This document shows positions 1 to 8,531 of a stretch of DNA of 64,000 nt, piece by piece; position 1 is the stretch's first letter; each line of letters starts with the position of its first letter. The position numbers were made by a program, and so were the translations under genes. A model generated the notes under the pieces. That model saw nothing but the letters and a program-made list of their open reading frames with translations. It made no database searches and was not told the origin of the DNA. Origin of the DNA: Bacteroidota bacterium (GTDB taxonomy: Bacteria > Bacteroidota > Bacteroidia > Chitinophagales > Chitinophagaceae); the NCBI GenBank assembly GCA_018267625.1, contig JAFDYC010000057.1, positions 20,436-84,435 of the forward strand, given 5' to 3'.

Positions 1-1514
1 GAAATGAACAGATAAGACAGCTTCAATGCTGCTTGTAATTCTTTCAGCAAATTCAGCACTTGTGCCTGCACACTTACATCCAATGCAGAGACACTTTCAT
101 CGCAGATGATGAGTTTGGGCCGCAGGGCAATGGCCCGGGCTATGCCAATTCGTTGCCGCTGCCCGCCACTAAACTGATGCGGGTAGCGATGCATTGAATC
201 TGCTGGAAGATGCACCCAATCCAGCAGGCGTAAAGCTTCCTGCTGCAATAGTCGTCGGGGTACGATGCTGTGCACGCGCAGGGGTTCCATCAGGGCATCG
301 CCTACCGTGAGCCTGGGATTGAGAGAGGAATAAGGGTCTTGAAAAATCATCTGCACTTCGCGCCGCATACGCCGCCAGCCCGCAGAGTTTAGTCGAACCA
401 GGTCGCGCCCTTCGTAATGTATGTGCCCGCTTTCCACTTCCTGCAGCCCCATCAAGGCCCGGCTAATAGTGCTCTTGCCGCAACCACTCTCGCCCACCAG
501 GCCCAAGACTTCTCCCCGGTTCAGGTCGAAAGACACATCCTCTACGGCACGTAGAAAATGAATGGGCGTGCCGGTCCAATCACGTTCAACTGGAAACCAG
601 ACACGCAGGTTGCGCACTTTCAGCAATGCTTCCGGCAGTCGGGCATTTTGTTCCTGGACTATCGGGATGCGGGCAGGTGTTTGTCCATTATTTTCTAAAA
701 AATCAGCTACCACAGGAAGCCGAAAACCTTTTTGTGCCGCACTGGGACGGCAGGCAAGCAAAGCCTGAGTGTAAGGCTGGGCGGGAGTATGTAGTACTTG
801 CTGAACGGGACCTTGTTCCACCACTTTACCCGCGCGCAGCACCAGCACTTCATCGGCTATTTCGGCTGCTAAGGCGAGGTCGTGGGTGATGAACATTAGT
901 GCTGCACCACACTCCGTTTGCAACTGGCGCATGAGCCGGATTACTTCCTGCTGAATGGTTACATCCAGTGCCGTGGTAGGCTCGTCAGCAATCAACAACA
1001 GCGGCTGTGTGCTGAGTGCCATAGCAATCATGACCCGTTGTTTTTGCCCGCCGGAAAGCTGATGGGGGTATTTGTGGTAACTCTTTTCTGGAGTGGGAAT
1101 CTGAACTTTCCTGAGCCATTCCTGGGCCTGCTTTTTTGCTGCTGCGGGGCCCAGTCCGGCATGGACACGCAGGCACTCGGCTATCTGCCTACCCACCTTC
1201 ATCACCGGATTCAGTGCGCTCATCGGCTCCTGAAACACGATGCTTGCCACCTTACCCCGCAGGTAGCGCCAGTCAGCAGCCGTGCTGCTTTCGGAACATT
1301 TTTTAGAACCTAAATGGATTCTGCCCATCCAGCTTGCCTGGCTGGGCAAGAGCCCCATGACGGCCAGGGCACACAGCGATTTTCCCGAGCCACTTTCGCC
1401 CACAAGAGCCAGGGTCTTCCCGGCAGACAGGGAGAAGCTAAGCCCATGTAGCGCGGGCTTATCATCAAATAAGACATTCAGGTTTTCGACAACAAGGGCC
1501 TGGTTTTCTTCCAT
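1..1514 (-). CDS. Dipeptide/oligopeptide-type ABC transporter, fused double ATP-binding protein (3' end outside window)
   Basis: Energises uptake (or export) of a peptide-like substrate through an Opp/Dpp-type membrane transporter, acting at the cytoplasmic face of the inner membrane. The 504 visible residues hold one full and one nearly full nucleotide-binding domain: Walker A GESGSGKS at about residues 39-46, signature LSGGQKQR near 152 and Walker B ADEPTTALD near 175, then a second Walker A GESGCGKST near 340, FSGGQRQR near 447 and CDESVSALD near 470. This tandem fusion is typical of YejF/GsiA-like proteins. The reading frame runs off the left edge without a stop. The ATG at 1514 follows the AMP nucleosidase stop directly (two in-frame TAG codons, then ATG), so the genes are cotranscribed. 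No permease is visible, so the substrate is unknown. Confidence 0.9.
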   Translation of the reverse strand, partial: MEENQALVVENLNVLFDDKPALHGLSFSLSAGKTLALVGESGSGKSLCALAVMGLLPSQASWMGRIHLGSKKCSESSTAADWRYLRGKVASIVFQEPMSALNPVMKVGRQIAECLRVHAGLGPAAAKKQAQEWLRKVQIPTPEKSYHKYPHQLSGGQKQRVMIAMALSTQPLLLIADEPTTALDVTIQQEVIRLMRQLQTECGAALMFITHDLALAAEIADEVLVLRAGKVVEQGPVQQVLHTPAQPYTQALLACRPSAAQKGFRLPVVADFLENNGQTPARIPIVQEQNARLPEALLKVRNLRVWFPVERDWTGTPIHFLRAVEDVSFDLNRGEVLGLVGESGCGKSTISRALMGLQEVESGHIHYEGRDLVRLNSAGWRRMRREVQMIFQDPYSSLNPRLTVGDALMEPLRVHSIVPRRLLQQEALRLLDWVHLPADSMHRYPHQFSGGQRQRIGIARAIALRPKLIICDESVSALDVSVQAQVLNLLKELQAALKLSYLFI

Positions 1515-1517
1515 CTA

Positions 1518-2288
1518 CTAAAAACGGAGGTGGCGCACTGTGAGGCCATTATTGATAAGCTGCTTCAGGGAATCAATCCCTATTCGAATCTGTAAATCCA
1601 CGAAATTCCGGGTGACTAGGGTGTCGCTTTTTGCGGTCTTCACACCTTCCGGCACCATAGGCGAATCGCTTACCAGCAGCAGAGCTCCTGTGGGGATATG
1701 ATTAAAAAAACCCGTGCTGAAGATGGTTGCCGTTTCCATATCAATTGCCATTACGCGCACTTTCTTGAGGTATTCTTTAAACGCTTCATCGTGCTCCCAG
1801 ACTCGTCGGTTGGTGGTATAGACCGTGCCCGTCCAATAGTCGCGCTCATATTCGCGCATGGTTGTTGAAATAGCTTTTTGCAATGCGAATGCAGGCAGTG
1901 CCGGCACTTCGGGCGGGAAGTAATCATTGCTGGCTCCTTCACCCCGGATGGCTGCAATGGGCAGGATGAAATCGCCTACTTTATTTTTTCGTTTTAGCCC
2001 GCCGCATTTACCAAGGAACAAAACAGCATTTGGGTTGATGGCAGAGAGCAGGTCCATGATGGTGGCTGCGGAAGGGCTGCCAATTCCGAAATTGATGATG
2101 GTGATTCCATCGGCGGTGGCACATTGCATGGGCCTATCCATACCGATGACTTTGACCTGGTTCATGTCGGCGAAAGCCTGGACATAATTTCGAAAGTTGC
2201 AGAGCAGGATATACTTACCGAAGTCTTTGAGGGGCAAACCAGTGTATCGGGGCAACCAGTTGGCAACAATTTCCTGTTTCGTCCTCAT
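1518..2288 (-). CDS. amn: AMP nucleosidase (PNP/UDP phosphorylase family)
   Basis: Predicted to hydrolyse AMP to adenine and ribose 5-phosphate in the cytoplasm. About 256 residues from the ATG at 2288 (MRTKQEIVANW), the usual size of the short Bacteroidota form. An in-frame ATG at 2306 would add six residues. Phosphorylase-fold motifs are visible: NFGIGSPSAATIMDLL (ribose/phosphate site region), LGKCGGL, and AIDMETATIFSTGF carrying the Met-Glu pair typical of nucleoside-binding sites, followed by VSDSP. It lies 24 nt downstream of the sugar-kinase-like gene and touches the ABC gene, so the three look like one operon. A related nucleoside phosphorylase is the main alternative, but the whole pattern fits AMP nucleosidase best. 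Confidence 0.82.
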   Translation of the reverse strand: MRTKQEIVANWLPRYTGLPLKDFGKYILLCNFRNYVQAFADMNQVKVIGMDRPMQCATADGITIINFGIGSPSAATIMDLLSAINPNAVLFLGKCGGLKRKNKVGDFILPIAAIRGEGASNDYFPPEVPALPAFALQKAISTTMREYERDYWTGTVYTTNRRVWEHDEAFKEYLKKVRVMAIDMETATIFSTGFFNHIPTGALLLVSDSPMVPEGVKTAKSDTLVTRNFVDLQIRIGIDSLKQLINNGLTVRHLRF

Positions 2289-2312
2289 GTCCGAATGTAA
2301 GCGCAACGGAAG

Positions 2313-3173
2313 CTATGCGACAAGTTCTCGCTTATGGTAGCGAATCAGGCCTTCCAAAGGGCTTTGGGCCACGGTACCCAATTCCAGTTCATATTGGTGG
2401 CAGAGATTTTCAATCACATCGCGGAAGATATGTGCCACGGAGCCTGAAAAATGAATCGGGTATTTCCAGCTTTCGCGATACTTGAGGATATGGTTGTGAA
2501 AGAAAACACTGAGGCAGTCTTCTACGATATTTTCTACCATGAAATGTCCCCTGTTTTCGCTGAGTAAAGCCACAAAACTGGCGAGGTAGCGGTTCGGGAA
2601 AGGCTCGCGGTAGATCTGATTGAGCATCTTCTGCAAGTCACTTCCAAAGAGCATTTCGAAATGCGCACGGAGCTGCTCATCAAAGGTGTTGTAAGCATAG
2701 TATTGAAGCACCCTTTTGCCCAAGTGGTTTCCGCTACCCTCGTCGCCGGCAATGAAGCCTAATGAAGCATGTTGGCGGGCAATTTTCCGGCCATCGAAGA
2801 AGCAGGAATTGCTGCCCGTGCCGAGGATGCATACAACACCCTTTTTATTTCCACAGAGTGCATGTGCGGCAGCCATCATATCGCTTTGCACACCCACATT
2901 CTGAACACCAAAAAAATGTTGGAGCGCTTCGTGCAACATCTTTTGATTGGCAATGCTGCCGGCTCCGGCACCGTAAAAACTGATGGCATCCGGCTGATGT
3001 TTTTTAGGGTTCCAGCCCAGCTCTTCCTGAAGCATGTGGTTGATTGACTCGGGCGTCTGGAGGTAGGGATTGATACCAGGGGTCTTGAAATGCAGCGTAC
3101 GGGCATTAGGCCTCAACAGGCACCAATCCGTCTTTGTGGAGCCGCTTTCGGCAAGCAGTAGGCTGGTAGGCAT
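2313..3173 (-). CDS. BadF/BadG/BcrA/BcrD-type ATPase, N-acetylglucosamine kinase-like
   Basis: A 286-residue ASKHA-fold kinase/ATPase. The N-terminal ESGSTKTDW is the phosphate-1 loop, ILGTGSNS is the phosphate-2/adenosine region, and AGDEGSGNHLG is the glycine-rich segment seen in eukaryotic NAGK and bacterial homologues. It therefore probably phosphorylates an aminosugar such as GlcNAc, perhaps from cell-wall recycling. The specificity is inferred. The start is placed at ATG 3173 because a promoter-like TACGTTTG at 3205-3212 lies inside the longer open frame that begins at 3251, and because family members start just before the ESGSTKT loop. It is the first gene of the minus-strand group with amn and the ABC transporter. 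Confidence 0.8.
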   Translation of the reverse strand: MPTSLLLAESGSTKTDWCLLRPNARTLHFKTPGINPYLQTPESINHMLQEELGWNPKKHQPDAISFYGAGAGSIANQKMLHEALQHFFGVQNVGVQSDMMAAAHALCGNKKGVVCILGTGSNSCFFDGRKIARQHASLGFIAGDEGSGNHLGKRVLQYYAYNTFDEQLRAHFEMLFGSDLQKMLNQIYREPFPNRYLASFVALLSENRGHFMVENIVEDCLSVFFHNHILKYRESWKYPIHFSGSVAHIFRDVIENLCHQYELELGTVAQSPLEGLIRYHKRELVA

Positions 3174-3204
3174 GGGATAAAGCTTTATTGAGAAGAAGGC
3201 GAAA

Positions 3205-3235
3205 CAAACGTAGTCGCAAAACCGGTTTTTCCAAA
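3205..3235 (-). promoter_or_regulatory. Bacteroidota-type promoter of the NAGK-like/amn/ABC operon
   Basis: TACGTTTG at 3205-3212 (minus) fits the -7 element TAnnTTTG exactly, with TTTG at 3232-3235, 19 nt upstream, as the -33 element. It lies 31 nt before the ATG at 3173. Confidence 0.7.
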
Positions 3236-3303
3236 TGCAGGAATCAGGCATTATTGTTAAAGCGTGATAGATAAAATGCAGCCAGGCTCATGCCCGCTTA
3301 GGC

Positions 3304-3311
3304 TACCTTTG
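3304..3311 (+). promoter_or_regulatory. -7 promoter element of the S41 peptidase gene
   Basis: TACCTTTG, an exact TAnnTTTG match, 17 nt before the ATG at 3329. It overlaps the GTG at 3311 that would otherwise be a start, so it favours 3329. No clear -33 TTG is seen. Confidence 0.55.
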
Positions 3312-3328
3312 TGGGCTCCAAGCTATTT

Positions 3329-4987
3329 ATGGACGACCCACGCAGGCCAAAAATTAAGGCCTGGATTCCGCTGATTGCTGCTGTTATTTTGGTGGTCGGA
3401 ATGGTCATAGGCTTCCAGCTTCGTGACACACTGCGCAACAAACGCGACATTTCTTTCGCAGTGGACCGCAATGACCGGCTGGAGCAAATCATTGATTTGA
3501 TCCAGACCCATTATGTTGATTCTGTCAAGACTGCTTCCCTGTATCATGATGCCGTAAAAGGGATTCTTTCCAACCTCGACCCGCATACCACATACATTCC
3601 AGCCGAAGACCTTTCCGAGATCAATGAAGAACTGGAGGGTTCCTATTATGGAATCGGAGTCGAGTTTGCTGTATTGCGCGATACAATCGTTTTTAGTGAA
3701 ATCATTGAGGGCGGCCCTGCTCAAAAAGCGGGTATGCAGATTGGCGATAAGCTCATCCGTGTAGGCGATACCCTGGTTGCCGGCAGGGGTATCCATTCTG
3801 AAAAAATAGTAGCCATGCTTCGGGGCAAGCAGCAAAGCAAAGTGGAAGTTTGGGTGAAACGAGTTAATAAGCCGGGCCTGAAGGAGCTGAACATCTATCG
3901 GGATGAAGTTCCCTTGCGGAGTGTGGACGCAGCACTCATGCTGGATCCGCATACCGGCTACATCAAGATTGACCGCTTTGCTGCCAACACATATGGCGAG
4001 TTTGCTACGGCATTGAAAAAGCTGATAAAATCTGGCGCCAGCTCGATGGTTATTGATTTGCGCGACAACCCGGGAGGCTATTTAGAGAGCGCCGTAGCCG
4101 TTGCGGATGAATTTCTGGATGACAAGAAACTCATCGTCTATACTCAGGGGCTACACCAAGCGCAACAACGATATACAGCCGTAAATCAAGGCATGTTTGA
4201 AGAAGGGCGCTTAGCCATTCTTATCAATGAAAATTCAGCTTCCGCAGCCGAAATCCTGGCTGGTGCCATTCAGGATTGGGACCGGGGTATAATCGTAGGA
4301 AGGCGCAGCTTCGGGAAAGGCCTCGTGCAAGAGCAATACGAACTGGACGACGGTTCGGCCCTCCGGCTTACCATTGCCCGGTATTATACTCCTTCCGGGC
4401 GCTGCATTCAACGTCCATTCAGTAAAGGACGCGAAGCCTACGAAGCCGCCTTTGAAGCAAGGTTCCAAAATGGAAGCCTGCTTAGGAATGACTCTCTTTC
4501 TGTAACCGACACTACTAAGTATTATAGCCTGATACATCATCGGGTGCTGTATGGTTCCGGTGGTATCAGACCCGATGTTTTCGTACCCGCCGATTCAGGA
4601 AAACTCACGCACGGCCTTCTTTATATTCTGCTTTCCGACGGGCTCCAGAATGCCCTATGGGATTATTATGCTGCTCAATATCCGCACTTAAAAAGCTACC
4701 ATAATCTAACCGCGTTTCAGCGAGATTTCCACGATGAGGAACGTGTATTGCAGGCCTACCTGAATGCCCTGCCTCCTGCTGAAAAAATGCTGACTAAGTC
4801 TATTTTGACCAAAGCCCAAAACAGAACATACCTCTTGCTTCAGATTCGTGCTCAATTGGCTCGGATACTTTTTAGCGATAACGGCTATAACCTGATAAGC
4901 TCTCACCAGGATGATGTGATTCAGGAAGCACTACAAATGCTTGCCAGCCGCAGGTATTCAATGCTCATAGGCGGGCAAGGAGGATAG
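3329..4987 (+). CDS. S41 family C-terminal processing peptidase (Ctp/Prc type)
   Basis: Periplasmic, membrane-anchored serine protease that trims C-termini of envelope proteins or degrades tagged ones. From ATG 3329 it has 552 residues: a membrane anchor at about residues 11-30 (WIPLIAAVILVVGMVIGFQL), a linker, a PDZ domain at about 95-170, and the S41 core with DLRDNPGGYLESAVAVAD, the nucleophile motif NENSASAAE near 305 and the general-base lysine in SFGKGLVQ near 330. The tail after about residue 400 is the long C-terminal extension common in Bacteroidota homologues. A GTG at 3311 in the same frame is a less likely start because it lies inside the promoter motif. Its 3' end overlaps the convergent HsdR-N gene by 30 nt. 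Confidence 0.9.
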   Translation: MDDPRRPKIKAWIPLIAAVILVVGMVIGFQLRDTLRNKRDISFAVDRNDRLEQIIDLIQTHYVDSVKTASLYHDAVKGILSNLDPHTTYIPAEDLSEINEELEGSYYGIGVEFAVLRDTIVFSEIIEGGPAQKAGMQIGDKLIRVGDTLVAGRGIHSEKIVAMLRGKQQSKVEVWVKRVNKPGLKELNIYRDEVPLRSVDAALMLDPHTGYIKIDRFAANTYGEFATALKKLIKSGASSMVIDLRDNPGGYLESAVAVADEFLDDKKLIVYTQGLHQAQQRYTAVNQGMFEEGRLAILINENSASAAEILAGAIQDWDRGIIVGRRSFGKGLVQEQYELDDGSALRLTIARYYTPSGRCIQRPFSKGREAYEAAFEARFQNGSLLRNDSLSVTDTTKYYSLIHHRVLYGSGGIRPDVFVPADSGKLTHGLLYILLSDGLQNALWDYYAAQYPHLKSYHNLTAFQRDFHDEERVLQAYLNALPPAEKMLTKSILTKAQNRTYLLLQIRAQLARILFSDNGYNLISSHQDDVIQEALQMLASRRYSMLIGGQGG

Positions 4988-5407
4988 CCACTGTATTCCT
5001 TCAGATCCGGCCCCCATTGCACAAAAACTTTGATGCCCGTTGCTCAGCAGCCAATACCGGCAACCAGGCAATTTCCCCACATAACGTAAGGCCTGTTGCA
5101 ACACTTCTTCAGAAATGGCTACATCCGGTGCTTTACATTCAACCAACATCCAGGGCAATGTGGTGTCCCGTTGGTAAATGAGCGCATCATATCGGAGCAT
5201 AGTATGCCCAAAATGTAGCCCTCGCTCAACGGAAATTAATGGGGCGGGATATCCACACTTTTCAATCAACCAGCCCAACAGACATTGGCGAACATGTTCC
5301 TCCGGGGTGAGAGCGACCCAGCGACGGCGAATAATATCCCAAACCTGAGGCCGATGCTGTTGCTTTCTCGTACGCAAAGGCATTTCCAGGAGCGGTAGTT
5401 GAAGCAT
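4958..5407 (-). CDS. Orphan type I restriction enzyme HsdR N-terminal domain protein
   Basis: A 149-residue protein containing essentially only the HsdR-N (PD-(D/E)XK-like) nuclease fold. The family's N-terminal block is visible (VWDIIRRRWVALTPEEHVRQ), followed by a D-x15-E-x-K-like core: RYDALIYQR, then MLVECKAP with the expected Glu and Lys. No helicase domain, HsdM or HsdS is nearby, so this is not a complete restriction enzyme. Stand-alone copies like this are common in Bacteroidota and their role is not known to me. The start at 5407 (MLQLPLLEMPL) matches the usual family beginning, although the frame is open to an ATG at 5491. It overlaps the 3' end of the convergent S41 gene. Confidence 0.75.
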   Translation of the reverse strand: MLQLPLLEMPLRTRKQQHRPQVWDIIRRRWVALTPEEHVRQCLLGWLIEKCGYPAPLISVERGLHFGHTMLRYDALIYQRDTTLPWMLVECKAPDVAISEEVLQQALRYVGKLPGCRYWLLSNGHQSFCAMGAGSEGIQWLSSLPAYEH

Positions 5408-5557
5408 TTGCCCCAAAGCTATGCTACTCCACATCAGGTTGAAGCCTACACGCACGATGCCAGGATTTTTTTGGGGTTCAACAATTTGCATACTCTAGTG
5501 TAAGGTGAATTGACCCAAGGGTTTTTCAGGTAATTAAATTGGCTCCATATTTCTTGG

Positions 5558-5590
5558 GAAAAAACAGAGGCTGCCCGGTTAGGCAGCCTC
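5558..5590 (-). terminator. Rho-independent terminator of the OmpA-family gene
   Basis: Perfect 9-bp stem (GAGGCTGCC at 5567-5575 with GGCAGCCTC at 5582-5590) and a 6-nt loop. On the minus strand the stem is followed by a TGTTTTTT run. It sits 27 nt after the stop of the minus-strand gene. Confidence 0.9.
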
Positions 5591-5616
5591 TGGTCTATCA
5601 TTGAATCAGCGTTCGA

Positions 5617-7347
5617 TTAGCGGCGCAGATCAGGGTGTGGAGGTGCCACATTGCTGGGTCCTTCTTCACCAGGATTAGCGGAGCGATAGTTTACACTGTT
5701 TTCGCCGGCACCACCTTCATATTGGAAGATGAAACGGTTGCGGTCAATGTTGTTCTTTTCGCTCATGTATTCGATAACGGCATTCACGCGATCCCAGCTA
5801 CGTTGCTGAGCGAGCTTGCTACCACCACCGTTGCCCATAACGACCACGCGGCAATCTGGGTTGGCTTGCATTTGAGCAGCCAGAGTAGCGAGTTGAGCTT
5901 GCATTGCAGGAGAGATGCGGGCAGAGCCAGAACCGAAGACGATTGCGCCGGGGGCGATGTTACCGCAAGCGGCCTTAGTCATTCCTTCGCAGTGGCAGGG
6001 GCATTTACCTACGCCGTCTGCATCAACAGGCTGACATTCAGTCGGGGTAATGAGTTGCTTATCGCGGTCATCCGGAACGCCGTCACCGTCTGTATCCATC
6101 GGGCAACCGTGGCTATCCACAGCCGTACCGGCAGGAGTACCCGGGCATTTGTCGAACTGATCAGCGATACCGTCACCATCAGCATCAGGCAGTACAGGAT
6201 TCGGAAGCACCATGTGGCGCGGAGAAGACAGTTCGCCATAGCTGTAGTCGAGGGGGTTCAGCCAGTAGAGTGGCTCTACATTGCGGCTGCCGCCACCCAG
6301 GTTGAAGTTGACTCCGAGAGAGAGGTAGTTGATACCATCCTTATTCGTAGAAGGAACGCCAATGGGGGTACCACCAGCGCCGCTGTTTTCATCCCACATA
6401 TTGCCATCCATCAGGTCTTCGTTTGTGGTGGGGAAGAAAGAAACGCGGTCTTCCAGAGAGAGGTTGATACGGCGGGAGATACGATATTGAACACCCGCGC
6501 CGAAAGAGGTCACGAAACTGAGCTTTTTCGTTCCGAACAGTGTCGGGCGACGGGTTTTACGGTCTGTCTGAGCATTTGTCTCATAAGAGTCATCCAGAAG
6601 TGCTTGGAGGTCCTTACGTACGCTCTTGCGGTCGGAATATTTAATTCCGCCGGGATACTTGCTGATGATGGTAGAGAAATCGTACAGTTGGTAGTTGCTG
6701 TTCAGGGAGTTGATCCAAGTCTGATAAGCATTGGCACCGATACCGAAGAACAGATAAGGATCAATCTTGGTGCGGGTATGGTGGAACAGAATGTTACCAA
6801 TGGATAATACAACATCTAAATTCAACTGATGTGATTCTGTACGATAGTTATAAAACACTGGAGTCGTATAACCGCCACCGGGAGCACCCCAGTTTTCGCC
6901 GTTCCAAGCGGGGTTCTTCTCATAACCGGAAGAAGGCTGGAATGAAAGGCCCTTACCAATGCCATAGTTGTAATCCAGACGCAGGGAACCTACATAGCCT
7001 AATGCCTTGCGCAAATGCGCGCCAAAGCCATAACCTCCTTTGTTCCACAGCATTAAGCTGGGTACATCGCCGGAAATGTTGTAAAGGCCGAAGCTAACTC
7101 CTACCTCCCACATATTGCGGGGTTTAGCAGGGAAGTTTGTCTGGTGGTTGAGAAACTTACGATGTTGTTCCATACGGCTACCGGGTACTAAACCGGTATC
7201 CAGAACATCGTAGCTCTCGCCACGATAAGTCATGTCGCGGGAGCTAAATGAAGCACCCGTCGTGGTGCCACTCTCCTGAGCGAAAGTCGGACCAGCTGCC
7301 AGCGCGGTAAAGAGACCGCCCAGCAAGAGGTACTTTTTTTGAATCAT
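5617..7347 (-). CDS. OmpA-family outer-membrane protein with N-terminal barrel and calcium-binding repeats
   Basis: Probably an abundant outer-membrane/peptidoglycan linking protein. 576 residues: signal peptide MIQKKYLLLGGLFTALAAGP ending near TFAQ; a membrane beta-barrel region at about 55-355 rich in alternating aromatic strands (DLNLDVVLSIG-type and LSLGVNFNLGGG); thrombospondin type-3-like repeats at about 390-430 (DADGDGIADQFDKCPGTP, DTDGDGVPDDRDK); a Cys-rich linker; then an OmpA-like peptidoglycan-binding domain at about 460-560 in which IVFGSGSARISPAMQAQLA and QQRSWDRVNAVIEYM are recognisable. The OmpA domain looks divergent. The gene stands alone, with its own promoter and strong terminator, and is preceded by a 50-nt leader, which fits high expression. 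Confidence 0.88.
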   Translation of the reverse strand: MIQKKYLLLGGLFTALAAGPTFAQESGTTTGASFSSRDMTYRGESYDVLDTGLVPGSRMEQHRKFLNHQTNFPAKPRNMWEVGVSFGLYNISGDVPSLMLWNKGGYGFGAHLRKALGYVGSLRLDYNYGIGKGLSFQPSSGYEKNPAWNGENWGAPGGGYTTPVFYNYRTESHQLNLDVVLSIGNILFHHTRTKIDPYLFFGIGANAYQTWINSLNSNYQLYDFSTIISKYPGGIKYSDRKSVRKDLQALLDDSYETNAQTDRKTRRPTLFGTKKLSFVTSFGAGVQYRISRRINLSLEDRVSFFPTTNEDLMDGNMWDENSGAGGTPIGVPSTNKDGINYLSLGVNFNLGGGSRNVEPLYWLNPLDYSYGELSSPRHMVLPNPVLPDADGDGIADQFDKCPGTPAGTAVDSHGCPMDTDGDGVPDDRDKQLITPTECQPVDADGVGKCPCHCEGMTKAACGNIAPGAIVFGSGSARISPAMQAQLATLAAQMQANPDCRVVVMGNGGGSKLAQQRSWDRVNAVIEYMSEKNNIDRNRFIFQYEGGAGENSVNYRSANPGEEGPSNVAPPHPDLRR

Positions 7348-7397
7348 ACTTGTGGTTGTTTATGGACGATTTTGTGGGAAACGTGTTTTGACGGCGC

Positions 7398-7430
7398 CAA
7401 AGGTAGAGTTGTTAATGCTTATCAACCAAA
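7398..7430 (-). promoter_or_regulatory. Promoter of the OmpA-family gene
   Basis: TACCTTTG at 7398-7405 on the minus strand (exact TAnnTTTG) with TTTG at 7427-7430, 21 nt upstream, as -33 element. The start codon at 7347 is 50 nt downstream of the motif. Confidence 0.75.
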
Positions 7431-7518
7431 ACAAATTGCCTTCCGGACGCAAGACTCCCTGACATTTAATGATTGTGCCACGAGGCTTTATCCCCAACTT
7501 CTTCCTCACTACTTAGGT

Positions 7519-7526
7519 TACATTTG
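7519..7526 (+). promoter_or_regulatory. -7 promoter element of the polyprenyl synthetase gene
   Basis: TACATTTG, an exact TAnnTTTG match, ending only 8 nt before the ATG at 7535. If transcription starts 4-8 nt past the final G, the leader is 0-4 nt. No good -33 element was found at the usual distance. Confidence 0.55.
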
Positions 7527-7534
7527 CTCAGCCC

Positions 7535-8497
7535 ATGCAGTCCGTCCAACGCCTGATTGGCCCCGAGCTGGCCCTGTTCGAGCAGAAATTTGCCGCCTCG
7601 GTGAAAGGGAGCAACATGCTGCTTGACCGTATTATGCGATTCATTATCAAGCGTAAAGGCAAGCAGATGCGCCCCATGTTCGTTTTTTTAAGCGCAAAAA
7701 TTGCCGGAGGGATCAACGAAAAAACATACCGTGCTGCGGCCCTGATTGAACTGCTGCACACAGCTACTTTAGTGCATGATGACGTTGTGGATAACTCCAT
7801 GCTACGGCGTAATTTCTTTTCTATCAATGCACTTTGGAAAAATAAAATCGCAGTACTTGTTGGCGATTATTTACTCTCAAAAGGCCTGCTTTTATCTGTA
7901 GAACACGGCGATTTCCGCATCCTGGAAATCACCTCACGGGCCGTCAAAGAAATGAGCGAAGGAGAGCTTCTACAGATGGAAAAAGCAAGAAAACTTAACA
8001 TTTCTGAAAACATATATTTTGAAATAATAAGGGCTAAAACTGCCTCTTTGCTTTCTTCTGCCTGTTCTGCCGGCGCCTTTTCGGCCTCAGATGACGAACA
8101 AGCTGCGGAACGTTTTCGGCTGTTTGGTGAGAAAGTGGGCATCGCTTTTCAAATAAAAGACGACCTGTTTGACTATGGTGCCGAACAAATCGGGAAACCC
8201 ACCGGTATTGACATCAAAGAGCGAAAGATGACACTCCCCCTCATCTACACCCTGCAGCACGCAGATAAGGCAACCCAGCGGAGAATTATCTACATCGTTA
8301 GAAATCAAAGTACAAACCGCAAAAAAGTAGATGAGGTTATTGCGGAAGTTCAGGCCTCCGGTGGCATTACTTATGCTGCCCAAAAAATGCATCAATTCAA
8401 GGATGAAGCCCTGGAACTATTGCATGAATATCCTGAATCGGAAGCCCGCCAGGCCATGGAAGACCTGGTTCATTATGCCATTGACCGCCGTTTCTGA
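7535..8497 (+). CDS. All-trans polyprenyl diphosphate synthase
   Basis: Condenses isopentenyl diphosphate units onto an allylic diphosphate to make the long isoprenoid chain, most likely for menaquinone. 320 residues with the family landmarks: GKQMRPMFVFL (substrate-binding Lys/Arg), first aspartate-rich motif HDDVVDNSMLRR near residue 84, the GDYLLSKG region, and the second motif FQIKDDLFDYG near 207. The ATG at 7535 starts MQSVQRLIGPELALFEQKF, which matches the normal N-terminus, so the very short distance to the promoter motif is probably real. The small residue pattern before the first DDxxD does not let me fix chain length. Confidence 0.88.
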   Translation: MQSVQRLIGPELALFEQKFAASVKGSNMLLDRIMRFIIKRKGKQMRPMFVFLSAKIAGGINEKTYRAAALIELLHTATLVHDDVVDNSMLRRNFFSINALWKNKIAVLVGDYLLSKGLLLSVEHGDFRILEITSRAVKEMSEGELLQMEKARKLNISENIYFEIIRAKTASLLSSACSAGAFSASDDEQAAERFRLFGEKVGIAFQIKDDLFDYGAEQIGKPTGIDIKERKMTLPLIYTLQHADKATQRRIIYIVRNQSTNRKKVDEVIAEVQASGGITYAAQKMHQFKDEALELLHEYPESEARQAMEDLVHYAIDRRF

Positions 8498-8531
8498 TTC
8501 CTTTTCCCTAGGATGATTTTTTAAACAAAAA

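Noticed and set aside
5635..6807. 390-codon plus-strand frame opposite the OmpA-family gene
   Set aside because: Antisense shadow; no motifs, and the real gene has signal peptide, promoter and terminator.
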